NCBI RefSeq assembly: GCF_002298975.1
Contig: NZ_DBMV01000040.1
Coordinates: 91,960-155,959, forward strand
DNA: 64,000 nucleotides
From: Ralstonia sp. UBA689
GTDB taxonomy: Bacteria > Pseudomonadota > Gammaproteobacteria > Burkholderiales > Burkholderiaceae
Direction: 5' to 3'
The notes under the pieces were generated by a model, which had not been told where the DNA came from, made no database searches, and saw only the letters and a program-made list of their open reading frames with translations. Positions 52,947 through 61,742 of the stretch are shown here, in pieces (the stretch's first letter is position 1; the number at the start of each line of letters is the position of its first letter). A program made the position numbers and the translations under genes.

Positions 52947-53696
52947 ATGAGACTCCAAGGAAAACGCATTCTGGTGACGGCGGCCGGGCAGGGCATCGGC
53001 CGCGCCAGTGCCCTGATGTTTGCAAAAGAGGGCGCGCAGGTGCTCGCCACCGACATCAACGAAGGCGCGCTGGCATCGCTGGCGGACGCGGGTGGCATCC
53101 GTACGCTCAAGCTGGACGTGATGGACGCCAACGCCATCGCTGTGCTGGCTCGTGAAGAGGCCGCCTTCGACGGGCTTTTCAACTGCGCGGGCTTCGTGCA
53201 CCACGGCAGCATCCTCGACTGCTCGGAAGACGACTGGGCGTTCTCGTGGCAGCTCAACGTGTCGTCGATGTACCGGCTCACACGTGCGCTGCTGCCCAAG
53301 ATGCTGGACAACGGCGGCGCGTCGATCATCAACATGGCGTCCGCCGCGTCGAGCGTGAAGGGCGTGCCAAACCGCTTCGTTTACGGTACCACCAAGGCCG
53401 CCGTGATCGGCATGACCAAGGCGATTGCTGCCGATTTTGTGGCACGCGGCATCCGCTGCAACGCCATCTGCCCGGGCACGGTGGAATCGCCTTCGCTGGA
53501 GCAACGCATCGCCACGCAGGCGCAGCAGCAAAACGTGCCCGTCGAGACCATCCGTGCCGCCTTCGTGGCGCGCCAGCCAATGGGCCGCGTGGGCACAGCC
53601 GACGAGATCGCCGCGCTGGCAACGTACCTCGTTTCAGACGAGTCCCGCTTCACGACTGGCACCTGCTGCGTGATCGACGGCGGCTGGTCTAACTGA
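52947..53696 (+). CDS. SDR dehydrogenase, probable 2-keto-3-deoxy-L-fuconate dehydrogenase
   Basis: This 249-residue classical short-chain dehydrogenase has cofactor loop TAAGQGIGRA (11-20), Asp36 in TDIN (NAD preference), FNCAGFVHHG, and catalytic Ser133 region with Tyr146 and Lys150 (YGTTK). The end FTTGTCCVIDGGWSN is usual. BDH2-like SDRs of this exact pattern oxidise 2-keto-3-deoxy-L-fuconate to the 2,4-diketo acid in the non-phosphorylating fucose pathway. The next gene would split that product, which supports the assignment. The alternative is a related sugar-acid dehydrogenase. Confidence 0.85.
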   Translation: MRLQGKRILVTAAGQGIGRASALMFAKEGAQVLATDINEGALASLADAGGIRTLKLDVMDANAIAVLAREEAAFDGLFNCAGFVHHGSILDCSEDDWAFSWQLNVSSMYRLTRALLPKMLDNGGASIINMASAASSVKGVPNRFVYGTTKAAVIGMTKAIAADFVARGIRCNAICPGTVESPSLEQRIATQAQQQNVPVETIRAAFVARQPMGRVGTADEIAALATYLVSDESRFTTGTCCVIDGGWSN

Positions 53697-53719
53697 TTGC
53701 AGTTCACAACGACAACGAT

Positions 53720-54580
53720 ATGAAACTCCTCCGCTTTGGCCCCAAGGGGCAGGAAAAGCCCGGTCTGCTCGACGCACAGGGCAAGGTGCGCGATCTTTCC
53801 AGCGTGATCGACGATATCGGCGGCGCGGTGCTGCTGCCTGAAGGGCTGGCACGCCTGCGCGCGCGGGACATCAACCGCCTGCCCATCGTCGACGGCACGC
53901 CGCAAGCTGGCCTACGCCTGGGCCCGTGCGTGGCCAATGTCGGCAAGTTCATCTGCATCGGCCTGAACTACTCCGACCACGCTGCCGAGACCGGTGCTGA
54001 GGTGCCGGCCGAACCGGTTGTCTTCGGCAAATGGACCAGTGCCATTTGTGGCCCGGACGACGATATCGAGATCCCGCGCGATTCGGTCAAGACCGACTGG
54101 GAGGTGGAGCTGGGTGTCGTCATCGGCAAGGGCGGCCGCTACATCAGCGAGGCGGACGCACTCTCGCATGTGGCGGGCTACTGCGTCGTCAACGATGTCT
54201 CCGAGCGTGAATTCCAGATCGAACGCGGCGGCACGTGGGACAAGGGCAAGGGTTGCGACACCTTCGGCCCGATCGGCCCGTGGCTGGTGACGGCCGACGA
54301 GGTGCCCAACCCGCAGGCGTTGCACCTGTGGCTGGAGGTGGACGGCCACCGCTATCAGAACGGCTCCACGTCAACCATGGTGTTTGGCGTGGCGCACCTG
54401 ATCAGCTACCTGAGCCGCTTCATGAGCCTGCAGCCGGGCGACGTGATTTCGACCGGCACGCCGCCGGGCGTGGGGCTGGGGCAGAAGCCGCCGGTCTACC
54501 TGCATGCAGGCCAGACCATGCGCCTGGGCATTGAAGGCCTGGGCGAGCAGTGCCAACGCACGGTGAGCGCACAAGGCTGA
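53720..54580 (+). CDS. FAH family 2,4-diketo-3-deoxy-L-fuconate hydrolase (probable)
   Basis: This 286-residue metal-dependent enzyme of the fumarylacetoacetate hydrolase family would cleave the diketo acid to pyruvate and L-lactate. The metal-site block is visible: ICIGLNYSDHAAETG, then TDWEVELGVVIGKGGRYIS, and NDVSEREFQIERGGTWDKGK. The end contains LQPGDVISTGTPPGVGLGQ, typical of the family. The family also contains ureidoglycolate lyase and other acylpyruvases, which sequence alone does not exclude; the neighbouring enzymes favour the fucose pathway. Confidence 0.85.
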   Translation: MKLLRFGPKGQEKPGLLDAQGKVRDLSSVIDDIGGAVLLPEGLARLRARDINRLPIVDGTPQAGLRLGPCVANVGKFICIGLNYSDHAAETGAEVPAEPVVFGKWTSAICGPDDDIEIPRDSVKTDWEVELGVVIGKGGRYISEADALSHVAGYCVVNDVSEREFQIERGGTWDKGKGCDTFGPIGPWLVTADEVPNPQALHLWLEVDGHRYQNGSTSTMVFGVAHLISYLSRFMSLQPGDVISTGTPPGVGLGQKPPVYLHAGQTMRLGIEGLGEQCQRTVSAQG

Positions 54581-54608
54581 GCATTCCGCATTCCCGAACA
54601 CGACACAC

Positions 54609-55886
54609 ATGACCATCATCCGATCCCTGCGCGTGCTGGACGTGCGCTTTCCGACTTCACAGCATCTCGACGGCTCCGACGCGATGAATCCTGACCCGGA
54701 TTACTCCGCTGCCTACGTGATCCTGGAAACCGACCAACCGGGCCTGGAGGGCCATGGCCTGACCTTCACCATCGGGCGCGGAAACGAGGTGTGCTGCGCC
54801 GCCATCGAGGCGATGCGTCACCTGGTGGAAGGGCTCGACCTCGACTGGATTCGCGAAGACATGGGCCGCTTCTGGCGTCATGTCACCTCCGACAGCCAGT
54901 TGCGCTGGATCGGCCCGGACAAGGGCGCCATCCACCTGGCCACCGGTGCCGTCGTCAACGCCGCGTGGGACTTGTGGGCCAAGGCCGAAGGCAAGCCGCT
55001 GTGGCGTCTGGTGGCGGACCTCACGCCGGAAGAACTCGTGCGCTGCATCGACTTCCGCTACATGACCGACGGCATCACGCCCGAAGAGGCGCTGGCACTG
55101 CTGCGCAGGCAGGCCCCAGGCAAGGCCGAACGCATTCGCATGCTGGAGCAGGAGGGCTACCCGTGCTACACCACCTCCGCCGGGTGGCTCGGCTATGACG
55201 ATGACAAACTGCGCCGCCTCTGCCGCGAGGCCGTCGACGGCGGCTTCCGCCATATCAAGCTCAAGGTCGGGCGCGATCTGAAGGACGACATCCGCCGCGT
55301 CTCGATTGCGCGCGAGGTGCTCGGGCCGGACCGTCAGTTGATGATCGATGCCAACCAGGTCTGGGAGGTGAACGAGGCCATCGACTGGGTGCGCGAACTC
55401 GGCTTTGCCAAGCCGTGGTTCATCGAAGAGCCGACCAGCCCGGACGACGTGGAAGGCCACCGCGCCGTGCGTGAAGCCATTGCGCCCGTGAAGGTCGCGA
55501 CGGGCGAGATGTGCCAGAACCGCATCCTGTTCAAGCAGTTCATCATGCGCGGCGCCATCGACGTGGTGCAGATCGACGCCTGCCGCCTGGGCGGTGTGAA
55601 CGAGATCCTCGCGGTGCTGCTGCTGGCGGCCAAGTACGGCCTGCCGGTGTGCCCGCACGCGGGCGGCGTGGGGCTGTGCGAATACGTGCAGCATCTGTCG
55701 ATGATCGATTACATCTGCGTGTCGGGCACGCGGGAAGGTCGCGTGGTGGAGTACGTCGACCATCTGCACGAGCACTTTGTCGACCCATGCGTGGTGCGCA
55801 ACGCCGCCTATCTGCCGCCGCAGGCGCCTGGCTTCTCCATCACCATGAAGCCGGCCTCACTTGAGCAATACCGCTTCCGGGGCTGA
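54609..55886 (+). CDS. L-fuconate dehydratase
   Basis: This 425-residue enolase-superfamily enzyme removes water from L-fuconate to give 2-keto-3-deoxy-L-fuconate. Active-site residues line up with the Xanthomonas enzyme to within one position: Lys217/Lys219 (HIKLKVG), Asp247 (MIDANQ), Glu273 (FIEEP), Glu300 (ATGEMCQNR) and His350 (CPHAGGVGLCEY). Mg ligands and both acid/base groups are therefore present. The length matches the family. Of all genes in this operon it gives the most specific evidence for L-fucose as the substrate. Confidence 0.93.
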   Translation: MTIIRSLRVLDVRFPTSQHLDGSDAMNPDPDYSAAYVILETDQPGLEGHGLTFTIGRGNEVCCAAIEAMRHLVEGLDLDWIREDMGRFWRHVTSDSQLRWIGPDKGAIHLATGAVVNAAWDLWAKAEGKPLWRLVADLTPEELVRCIDFRYMTDGITPEEALALLRRQAPGKAERIRMLEQEGYPCYTTSAGWLGYDDDKLRRLCREAVDGGFRHIKLKVGRDLKDDIRRVSIAREVLGPDRQLMIDANQVWEVNEAIDWVRELGFAKPWFIEEPTSPDDVEGHRAVREAIAPVKVATGEMCQNRILFKQFIMRGAIDVVQIDACRLGGVNEILAVLLLAAKYGLPVCPHAGGVGLCEYVQHLSMIDYICVSGTREGRVVEYVDHLHEHFVDPCVVRNAAYLPPQAPGFSITMKPASLEQYRFRG

Positions 55887-55890
55887 ACCG

Positions 55891-56778
55891 ATGGCCACGC
55901 CTGTTTCCCGCATCGATGCGCATCAGCATTTCTGGCGCTACCGGCCCGAGGCGTATCCGTGGATCGGCCCCGGCATGGAAGCGCTGGCAGCGGATCGCCT
56001 GCCGGCCGACTTGCTGCCCGAATTGCGCGCGCAGCGGTTGGATGCGGCGATTGCCGTGCAGGCGCGCGGCGAGCGGGAAGAGACGCGCTTTCTGCTGGAG
56101 CTGGCGAACGCGCACGATTGGATTGTCGCCGTGGTCGGCTGGGAAGACCTGACCGCAGACGACCTGGAGGCGCGCCTGGAAACCCTGAGCGGCGAGCCCA
56201 AGCTGGCCGGCTTCCGGCATCAGGTGCAGGACGAGCCTGACGTGGCCGCCTTCCTGTCTGCGCCCGCGTTCGAGCGCGGCATGGCGTTGCTGCAGATCTG
56301 GGGATACGCCTACGACGTGCTCGTCTTCGGCCATCAGATGGGTGCGGCGGTGAACTTCTGCGGCAGGCACGACAGCCACTGGCTGGTGCTCGATCACTTG
56401 GGCAAGCCACCGCTCGAAGCGTTTGCGCGCGATGCCGATGCGATGGCGCGCTGGAAGGCTGCGCTGGCACCGCTCAAGGGGATGCCGCACGTGGCGTGCA
56501 AGCTCTCGGGCCTGCTGACCGAAGCCGACTGGCGCAAGGGCGTGACCGTGCGCGATGTTCAGCACGCACGGCAATGCCTGGATGTGGCGTTGGACGTGTT
56601 CGGGCCGCAGCGGCTGATGTTCGGCTCGGACTGGCCGGTGTGTTTGCTGGCGGCGTCCTACGGCACTGTTTATGACGTGCTGCACGTCTGGGCCGAAGAG
56701 CGCCTGAGCGCCGCCGAGCGCGCCGACCTGTGGGGCGGCACCGCCGCCCGCTGCTACAACCTGCAACCCAAGGCCTGA
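55891..56778 (+). CDS. L-fuconolactonase (amidohydrolase family 2)
   Basis: This 295-residue amidohydrolase starts at the ATG at 55891 and opens with RIDAHQHFWRY, the first metal-binding motif. Later family blocks include GWEDLTADDLEARLETLSG, LDHLGKPPLE and FGSDWPVCLL, with the last Asp of the active site. COG3618-type amidohydrolases like this hydrolyse L-fucono-1,5-lactone to L-fuconate. It begins 4 bp after the dehydratase stop and ends 5 bp before the next gene. Confidence 0.9.
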   Translation: MATPVSRIDAHQHFWRYRPEAYPWIGPGMEALAADRLPADLLPELRAQRLDAAIAVQARGEREETRFLLELANAHDWIVAVVGWEDLTADDLEARLETLSGEPKLAGFRHQVQDEPDVAAFLSAPAFERGMALLQIWGYAYDVLVFGHQMGAAVNFCGRHDSHWLVLDHLGKPPLEAFARDADAMARWKAALAPLKGMPHVACKLSGLLTEADWRKGVTVRDVQHARQCLDVALDVFGPQRLMFGSDWPVCLLAASYGTVYDVLHVWAEERLSAAERADLWGGTAARCYNLQPKA

Positions 56779-56783
56779 GCACC

Positions 56784-57560
56784 ATGGATCTGCATCTGCA
56801 AGACCACGTCATCATCGTCACGGGCGGGGCGGCCGGCATCGGCGCGGCCATCTCGCTGCAACTGGCGGCGGAGGGCGCCATTCCCGTCATCTGCGGAAAG
56901 AGTCCGATGGCGCCGGAGTTCGAGGCCGAATTGATGCGGCGACAGCCCAAGGCGCGCTTCTTCCAGTTCGACCTGGAGCAGGAGGTGGACTGCCGCGGCA
57001 TGGTCGACGAGACGGCGCGCGCTTTCGGCCGCATCGACGGCCTCGTCAACAACGCCGGCGTCAATGACGGCGTGGGGCTGGAGGCCGGGCGCGATGCGTT
57101 CGTGCGCTCGCTGGAGAAGAACCTTATCCATTACTACGTGATGGCCCACCTGTGCCTGTCGCACCTGAAGGCCAGCCGTGGCGCCATCGTCAACATCTCG
57201 TCGAAGACGGCGGTGACGGGGCAAGGCAATACCAGCGGCTACACCGCCGCCAAGGGGGCGCAACTGTCGCTCACGCGCGAGTGGGCGGCATCGCTGGCGC
57301 CGGATGGCGTGCGTGTCAACGCGGTGATTCCGGCCGAGGTGATGACACCGCTGTATGAACGCTGGATCTCCACCTTCGACAACCCCGACGCCAAGCTGGC
57401 CGAGATCACCGCCAGGATTCCGCTCGGCCGACGCATGACCACCGCCGACGAGATTGCCAGCACGACGGTGTTCCTGCTGTCGAGCCAAGCCTCGCATACC
57501 ACCGGGCAGTGGGTGTTCGTCGACGGCGGCTATACCCACCTCGACCGTGCCCTGACGTGA
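56784..57560 (+). CDS. SDR dehydrogenase, probable L-fucose dehydrogenase
   Basis: This 258-residue short-chain dehydrogenase starts at the ATG at 56784. Motifs are TGGAAGIGAA (13-22), VNNAGVNDGVGLE, Ser140, Tyr153 and Lys157 (SGYTAAKGA). The residue after the second strand is Gly-Lys (CGKS), so NADP may be used. The product would be L-fucono-lactone, the substrate of the preceding gene. It differs from the other SDR here, which argues that each acts at a different step. The alternative role is reversed with that SDR. Confidence 0.83.
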   Translation: MDLHLQDHVIIVTGGAAGIGAAISLQLAAEGAIPVICGKSPMAPEFEAELMRRQPKARFFQFDLEQEVDCRGMVDETARAFGRIDGLVNNAGVNDGVGLEAGRDAFVRSLEKNLIHYYVMAHLCLSHLKASRGAIVNISSKTAVTGQGNTSGYTAAKGAQLSLTREWAASLAPDGVRVNAVIPAEVMTPLYERWISTFDNPDAKLAEITARIPLGRRMTTADEIASTTVFLLSSQASHTTGQWVFVDGGYTHLDRALT

Positions 57561-57567
57561 GGCTCGC

Positions 57568-57912
57568 ATGCGCTACTGCCTCGCTCTTGACCTGAAGGAC
57601 GACGCGGCGCTCATCGCCGCTTACGAAGCGCACCACCAGCGCATCTGGCCGGAGGTGGCGCGCCACCTGCACGAACACGGCGTGATCGGCATGGAGATCT
57701 ACCGCCTGGGCACCCGCATGGTGATGCTCATGGACACCGACGACGCCGTCTACAACGCTGATCGCATGGCCGCAGCCGCCAGCACCGACCCGAAACTCAT
57801 CGAATGGGAAACGCTGATGTGGCAGTTCCAGGCCCCCACACCTTGGACGCCCGCCGGCCAGAAATGGATACCGATGACCCGCATTTTCGATTTGCAGCAG
57901 CAACCGCAGTAG
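57568..57912 (+). CDS. L-fucose/L-rhamnose mutarotase (RhaM-like)
   Basis: This 114-residue dimeric alpha/beta-barrel mutarotase interconverts the alpha and beta anomers of 6-deoxy-L-hexoses. The block YEAHHQRIWPEVARHLHEHG with His and Trp is the RhaM/YiiL active-site region, and WQFQAPTPWTPAGQKWIPM closes the fold. It gives the dehydrogenase its preferred anomer. It starts 7 bp after the SDR stop and ends before the porin. Confidence 0.9.
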   Translation: MRYCLALDLKDDAALIAAYEAHHQRIWPEVARHLHEHGVIGMEIYRLGTRMVMLMDTDDAVYNADRMAAAASTDPKLIEWETLMWQFQAPTPWTPAGQKWIPMTRIFDLQQQPQ

Positions 57913-57955
57913 CAATGCCGGCCGTGGCCGGCATGACACCAGAGAGGAGACGACA

Positions 57956-59008
57956 ATGAAAAACCGAGCAACTTGGCCGCTGGGTGCGGCCATCCTGTGC
58001 GCGGCCGCTACCGCGGCGCACGCGCAAAGCAACGTCACGCTGTACGGCCGGGTGGTCGCGGGCGTGGATTTTCAGAGCAACGTACAGAAGACCGACGGCT
58101 CGTCCGGCAGCCTGTGGCGCGGCGCCGACAACCAGTGGGGCACCAGCATGTTCGGCCTCAAGGGGGCCGAAGACCTGGGCGGCGGCCTGAAGGGTATCTT
58201 CCAGCTTGAGTCGGGCTTTGGCGCCACCAAGGGCCGCACCAACGGCGATGCGCTCTTTAACCGCCGTGCCTATGTCGGCCTGCAGAGCGGCGCGTGGGGC
58301 ACGCTCACGCTGGGCAAGAACCAGCCGATTGCCGATGCGCTGTGGGCGCTGGACCCGACCGGCCAGCAGTTCATCGGCTCGGCCACGCTGGTGCGCGGGC
58401 GCAACTGGCAGGGTAACAACAACATGGTCATGTACGAGACGCCCAACTGGGGCGGCTTGAGCGCGCAGGTGCTGACCAGCTTGGGTGAGCAGGCGGGCTC
58501 GTTCAGCAACCTGCGCAAGGATGCGATCTCGCTCACGTACACGGCGCCGTCGTTCGAGCTGCGCGCCATCTACGATGTCGCCCGCGATGCCAACGGCAAG
58601 TACTCCGACATCTTCAACACGTCGAAAGAGCTGACGTTGGGTGGCACGTACACCATCGGCGCGCTCAAGCTGTTTGCCGGCTACGAGAATCTCTCCGCGC
58701 CCGATGCGGCGGCCGGCGCGCCCACCAAGGCCAACCACTACTGGATCGGTGCCAACTACCAGCTCACGCCAGCGCTCACGCTCATTGGCGCGGGCTATCG
58801 CGTAAACGTGAACAACGGCGGCGGCAATGCCAACCTGTTCATGCTCGGCGCCAACTACAGCCTGTCCAAGCGCACGTTGCTGTATGCAAGCGTGGGCACC
58901 GTGCAGAACAGCGCCAACGCCAACTTCTCGGTGGAAGCCACCAACAACAACCCGGCGCCAGGCAAGAACCAAGTCGGCTTCTATACCGGCATTGCGCACT
59001 CGTTCTGA
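57956..59008 (+). CDS. Gram-negative trimeric porin
   Basis: This 350-residue outer-membrane porin has a signal peptide ending TAAHA and the mature start QSNVTLYGRVVAGVDFQSN, as in betaproteobacterial porins. Blocks GTSMFGLKGAEDLGGGLKGIF and FNRRAYVGLQSGAWGTLTLGK are typical, and it ends in Phe (IAHSF). It is the last gene of the L-fucose operon, so it probably lets the sugar through the outer membrane. An AGGAGAC site precedes it. A strong terminator follows. Confidence 0.9.
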   Translation: MKNRATWPLGAAILCAAATAAHAQSNVTLYGRVVAGVDFQSNVQKTDGSSGSLWRGADNQWGTSMFGLKGAEDLGGGLKGIFQLESGFGATKGRTNGDALFNRRAYVGLQSGAWGTLTLGKNQPIADALWALDPTGQQFIGSATLVRGRNWQGNNNMVMYETPNWGGLSAQVLTSLGEQAGSFSNLRKDAISLTYTAPSFELRAIYDVARDANGKYSDIFNTSKELTLGGTYTIGALKLFAGYENLSAPDAAAGAPTKANHYWIGANYQLTPALTLIGAGYRVNVNNGGGNANLFMLGANYSLSKRTLLYASVGTVQNSANANFSVEATNNNPAPGKNQVGFYTGIAHSF

Positions 59009-59041
59009 ACGGCGTGTCCTCCTGACCGTTCAGCTTTTGTC

Positions 59042-59067
59042 AGCCCGCATGTGTGCGGGCTTTTTTT
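59042..59067 (+). terminator. Rho-independent terminator of the L-fucose operon
   Basis: AGCCCGCA, loop TGTG, TGCGGGCT followed by a run of six or more T. An 8-bp stem 33 bp after the porin stop: a textbook intrinsic terminator. Confidence 0.9.
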
Positions 59068-59400
59068 CTTTTTTGGAACACTCGCGCGCGTCCTTGAGTT
59101 TCCAACCCGGCTCTAACGAGCATGGCGCCAAAACCAAGGCGTTCAATATGCTCGCCGGCAAGTCGTGCATTGTTAATAAAAAATCATCCACGAAATGAGA
59201 TAGACCGATATATTTCATGATCCATGGATGCGAAGCAGCTCGACGCAGGCAGGTGCCATTGCCCTGTCGACGAAGGCGTCTCGCGCCTAAATGAGGGGGG
59301 GGGAGGGCCGTCGTAGCGCGGCTTGATCGCCAGTCGTCCGTGCGCGCGGCGGAGTCTGCGCGTACGCGGATTCTGTCTGTCTTTTTTTCGAGGTGAGCCG

Positions 59401-60348
59401 ATGAAAACCGTTGCGCTGATTGCGCTGACCTGTGCTGCACTCACTGCTTGCGGTGGCGGCGATTCCTCCGCGTCAGCTATCGGTCCGGGTTCCAGTTCGG
59501 GTTCGGGGGGCGGCAGCGGCTCAACCGGTAGCACGCTGACGTTGCGCTATGAAGCGCTGCCGCCCGCGGGGGACGCGCCGAGCTTTCTCGCACTGGTGAA
59601 CGGTGAAGGCGCAAAGGGTTTTCGCTATCTGAGCGATACGTTCAACACGGCCAGCAATACAACCAGTTCCATCTTCGTCAATGATGGCACTGTGCAAACG
59701 TACACGTACGAACTGCTCAGCGCGCAAGGCAGTCAGTCGGGCTTCATCGCTCAGACAAACGCCGAGGGTGCGCGCGGCTACCGCTTTGAAGGTCCGCTGA
59801 CTTACGGCAATCTTTATCGGAAGGACGGCGGGTCGTCGGCGACCTATACGTACGCGACCGCCGCCTGGCCGGCCAGCCAAGCCGCGTTCCTCGCGCAGGC
59901 GAACGGGCAGGGGCAGTCGGGCTACTGGCTCGTCGGCCCGATCATGCTAGGCACCACAAGCGCGAGCTTGTACATGAAGAACAACGCGTCAAACGCGACC
60001 TATGCGTACGATGCGCTGGCGCCGCAGGCAAGCGCAACCGCTTTCCTGGCACAGGCGAACAGCGAGGGGGGGAAGGGCTATCGAGCGAAAGGCGAACTGG
60101 TGTTCGGGACCGACACCGCGTGGGTCTACGTGAAAGATCAGACCCAATCGCCCACTTTCACGTATCAGTCCGCGACCTTGCAAGCAAGCAGTTTGGCTTT
60201 CGTCCAACAGTCGAACGATCTCGGAGCACAGGGCAACGCTTACTTTGGTGATCTCATGCTTGGTGGCGCAGCCGCGTCGTTCTACTTCAAGCCAGCGACC
60301 TGCACGGGGTTCCTGTGCACGGCGCTCAACCCGCTGACGCAGAACTGA
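59401..60348 (+). CDS. Lipoprotein built of five tandem repeats
   Basis: This 315-residue predicted lipoprotein begins at the ATG at 59401 with GAGGTGAG upstream and has a lipobox (LTAC) followed by GGG. After a Gly/Ser linker come five tandem units of about 49 residues (roughly 48-96, 99-147, 148-196, 199-247, 252-298). The shared core is Tyr-x-Tyr, then FLAQAN-x-x-G-x-x-GY with a later GxxxxG and YxK. I do not recognise the repeat as a named domain. It is probably an outer-membrane or surface beta-rich repeat. It stands alone after the fucose operon's terminator. Confidence 0.8.
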   Translation: MKTVALIALTCAALTACGGGDSSASAIGPGSSSGSGGGSGSTGSTLTLRYEALPPAGDAPSFLALVNGEGAKGFRYLSDTFNTASNTTSSIFVNDGTVQTYTYELLSAQGSQSGFIAQTNAEGARGYRFEGPLTYGNLYRKDGGSSATYTYATAAWPASQAAFLAQANGQGQSGYWLVGPIMLGTTSASLYMKNNASNATYAYDALAPQASATAFLAQANSEGGKGYRAKGELVFGTDTAWVYVKDQTQSPTFTYQSATLQASSLAFVQQSNDLGAQGNAYFGDLMLGGAAASFYFKPATCTGFLCTALNPLTQN

Positions 60349-60389
60349 GCTTGCCTACCCAGGCGCGCCAATGAACTCAGTCCGGTGTT

Positions 60390-60638
60390 TGCAGCGATTC
60401 CCACGCGGTTAGCAATTCGAACTGCTTTGGCAGCCAGGTTTTCTTCGCCGGGTGGGGCGCCATCCAGATACTCGAACAGCATCAGAGTGTGCTCGCCTTC
60501 GGGCAATACCGTCGAAATCGCAGCGGAGCCGTCTCGAGTCGGTGGTGATGCAGCGACTGCCGTTCCGGCCGCCTTCAGGTGCGTGAGGCGAGCGGCTTCG
60601 AAGTCTGTGTTGGGTGCTTCAAGACACGGGTATCGCGC
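60390..60638 (-). pseudogene. Fragment of an APH-type phosphotransferase gene
   Basis: The minus strand reads VLKHPNTDFEAARLTHLKAA, GTAVAASPPTRDGSAA, then LPEGEHTLMLFEYLDGAPPG. This is the N-lobe pattern of the aminoglycoside/choline-type phosphotransferase fold (Lys in VLK, then F-E-A-A/x-L, then ATP-hinge region LFEYLDG). The N-terminal glycine loop, the catalytic HxD and the DFG-like motif are all missing, and the frame continues as unprotein-like sequence. It is a decayed remnant. Identification is by motif only. Confidence 0.55.
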
Positions 60639-60693
60639 AGGCCGGTGTCACCAGCGGCGCAGGATTCCGATCGGAAAACCCGGCGGAAACAGG

Positions 60694-60716
60694 CAGGAAG
60701 CCCCATGGGCTTCCTG
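60694..60716. terminator. Hairpin after HU-like gene
   Basis: CAGGAAGCCC, loop CAT, GGGCTTCCTG: a perfect 10-bp stem 19 bp after the HU-like stop. A weak T run follows on both strands. Likely terminator for the minus-strand gene. Confidence 0.65.
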
Positions 60717-60734
60717 TTGTTCAATGCAGCACGC

Positions 60735-61130
60735 TTACCCGTTCAGGGCGGCGTCCTTGACCTTCTTCAGCGGGCGCACCTTGACGCGCACGCTCGCGGG
60801 CTTGGCCTCGAACCACTGTTCTTGGCCAGTGAAGGGGTTTTTCCCGAAGCGCCGCTTGGTAGCGGGCACTTTCACCGACATGACCTTGAACAGACCGGGC
60901 AGCGTGAATTCGCCTGCTCCTTTCTTGTGCAGCGCGCCCAGGATGGTGTTTTCCAGATGAACCAGCACGGCTTTCACCGCTTTCGCTTCCAGTTCCGTTT
61001 TTTCAACGAGATGGCTCACCAGGCTGGCTTTGGTGAACGTGTCTTTCAAAGGCTTTACAGCCGGAGCGGCACTGGCCGATTTCTTCGCCGGAGTGGCCTT
61101 CTTTGTTGCTGTCTTTGCTTTGGTCGCCAT
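60735..61130 (-). CDS. HU/IHF-like DNA-binding protein with basic tail
   Basis: This 131-residue nucleoid protein has an HU/IHF fold in its last 100 residues (TKASLVSHLVEKTELEAKAV, then GEFTLPGLFKVMSVKVPATK, RFGKNPFTGQEQWFEAKPA). The first 30 residues are Lys/Ala-rich (ATKAKTATKKATPAKKSAS), like histone-H1-type tails found in some betaproteobacterial HU variants. It is distinct from normal 90-residue HU. Transcribed alone; function is probably chromosome compaction or gene control. Confidence 0.88.
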   Translation of the reverse strand: MATKAKTATKKATPAKKSASAAPAVKPLKDTFTKASLVSHLVEKTELEAKAVKAVLVHLENTILGALHKKGAGEFTLPGLFKVMSVKVPATKRRFGKNPFTGQEQWFEAKPASVRVKVRPLKKVKDAALNG

Positions 61131-61297
61131 GGTCTTTGAATTAGGTTAGCCTTCGAAACGCGACGCGCTTAGGCAGCGCCGCTCCGATCAGCATAGCAAA
61201 ATCTTGCCTGAACCTTGAGGGAATCGATAGCGACCAGAGCTTGGCTCCGCTGAACTCGCACGACGGCGGGCGCCTTCCTGACCAGCCCGCACCTGCA

Positions 61298-61645
61298 TCA
61301 AGAAGAGAACTGCTCAAATGCCGCGAGCGCATGTGTCGCGTACATCATGGAGGGGCCACCTCCCATATACACAGCGGTTCCCAATACTTCCTCGAGCTCG
61401 GCGCGAGTGGCGCCCAGTTTGACGAGCGCCTGAACATGAAAACCGATGCAATCATCGCAGCGGCTGGCGACCGCGATACCCAGCGCCACAAACTCCCGAG
61501 TCTTCTTGCTCAGCGCACCTTCTTTGGTGCCGGCAGCAGCCAGTTGACTGAAAGCTGTCATCAAGTCCGGCTGGGTCTCGCGCATGTGGCGCATCTGCGC
61601 AGACACCTCCTTGACGACGGACTTGAACTCCGGGATGCCGCTCAT
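61298..61645 (-). CDS. AhpD-like carboxymuconolactone decarboxylase family protein
   Basis: This 115-residue protein of the CMD/AhpD superfamily has the redox pair Cys63-Asp-Asp-Cys66 followed by His70 (SRCDDCIGFH). It begins MSGIPEFKSVVKEV with family helix LSKKTREFVALGIAVA. Members act as alkylhydroperoxidase partners or peroxidases. An AAGGAGAA-like site precedes the start. A small membrane gene lies 97 bp upstream on the same strand; a link is plausible but untested. Confidence 0.88.
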   Translation of the reverse strand: MSGIPEFKSVVKEVSAQMRHMRETQPDLMTAFSQLAAAGTKEGALSKKTREFVALGIAVASRCDDCIGFHVQALVKLGATRAELEEVLGTAVYMGGGPSMMYATHALAAFEQFSS

Positions 61646-61742
61646 GAGCGTTCTCCTTACCTTAGGAACTGCAGGGTGCGAATGAAATACCGCTCGAATA
61701 GGTCCGAGCCGTACGTCAACTGCTCAGCAAATCGAAGCGGAA

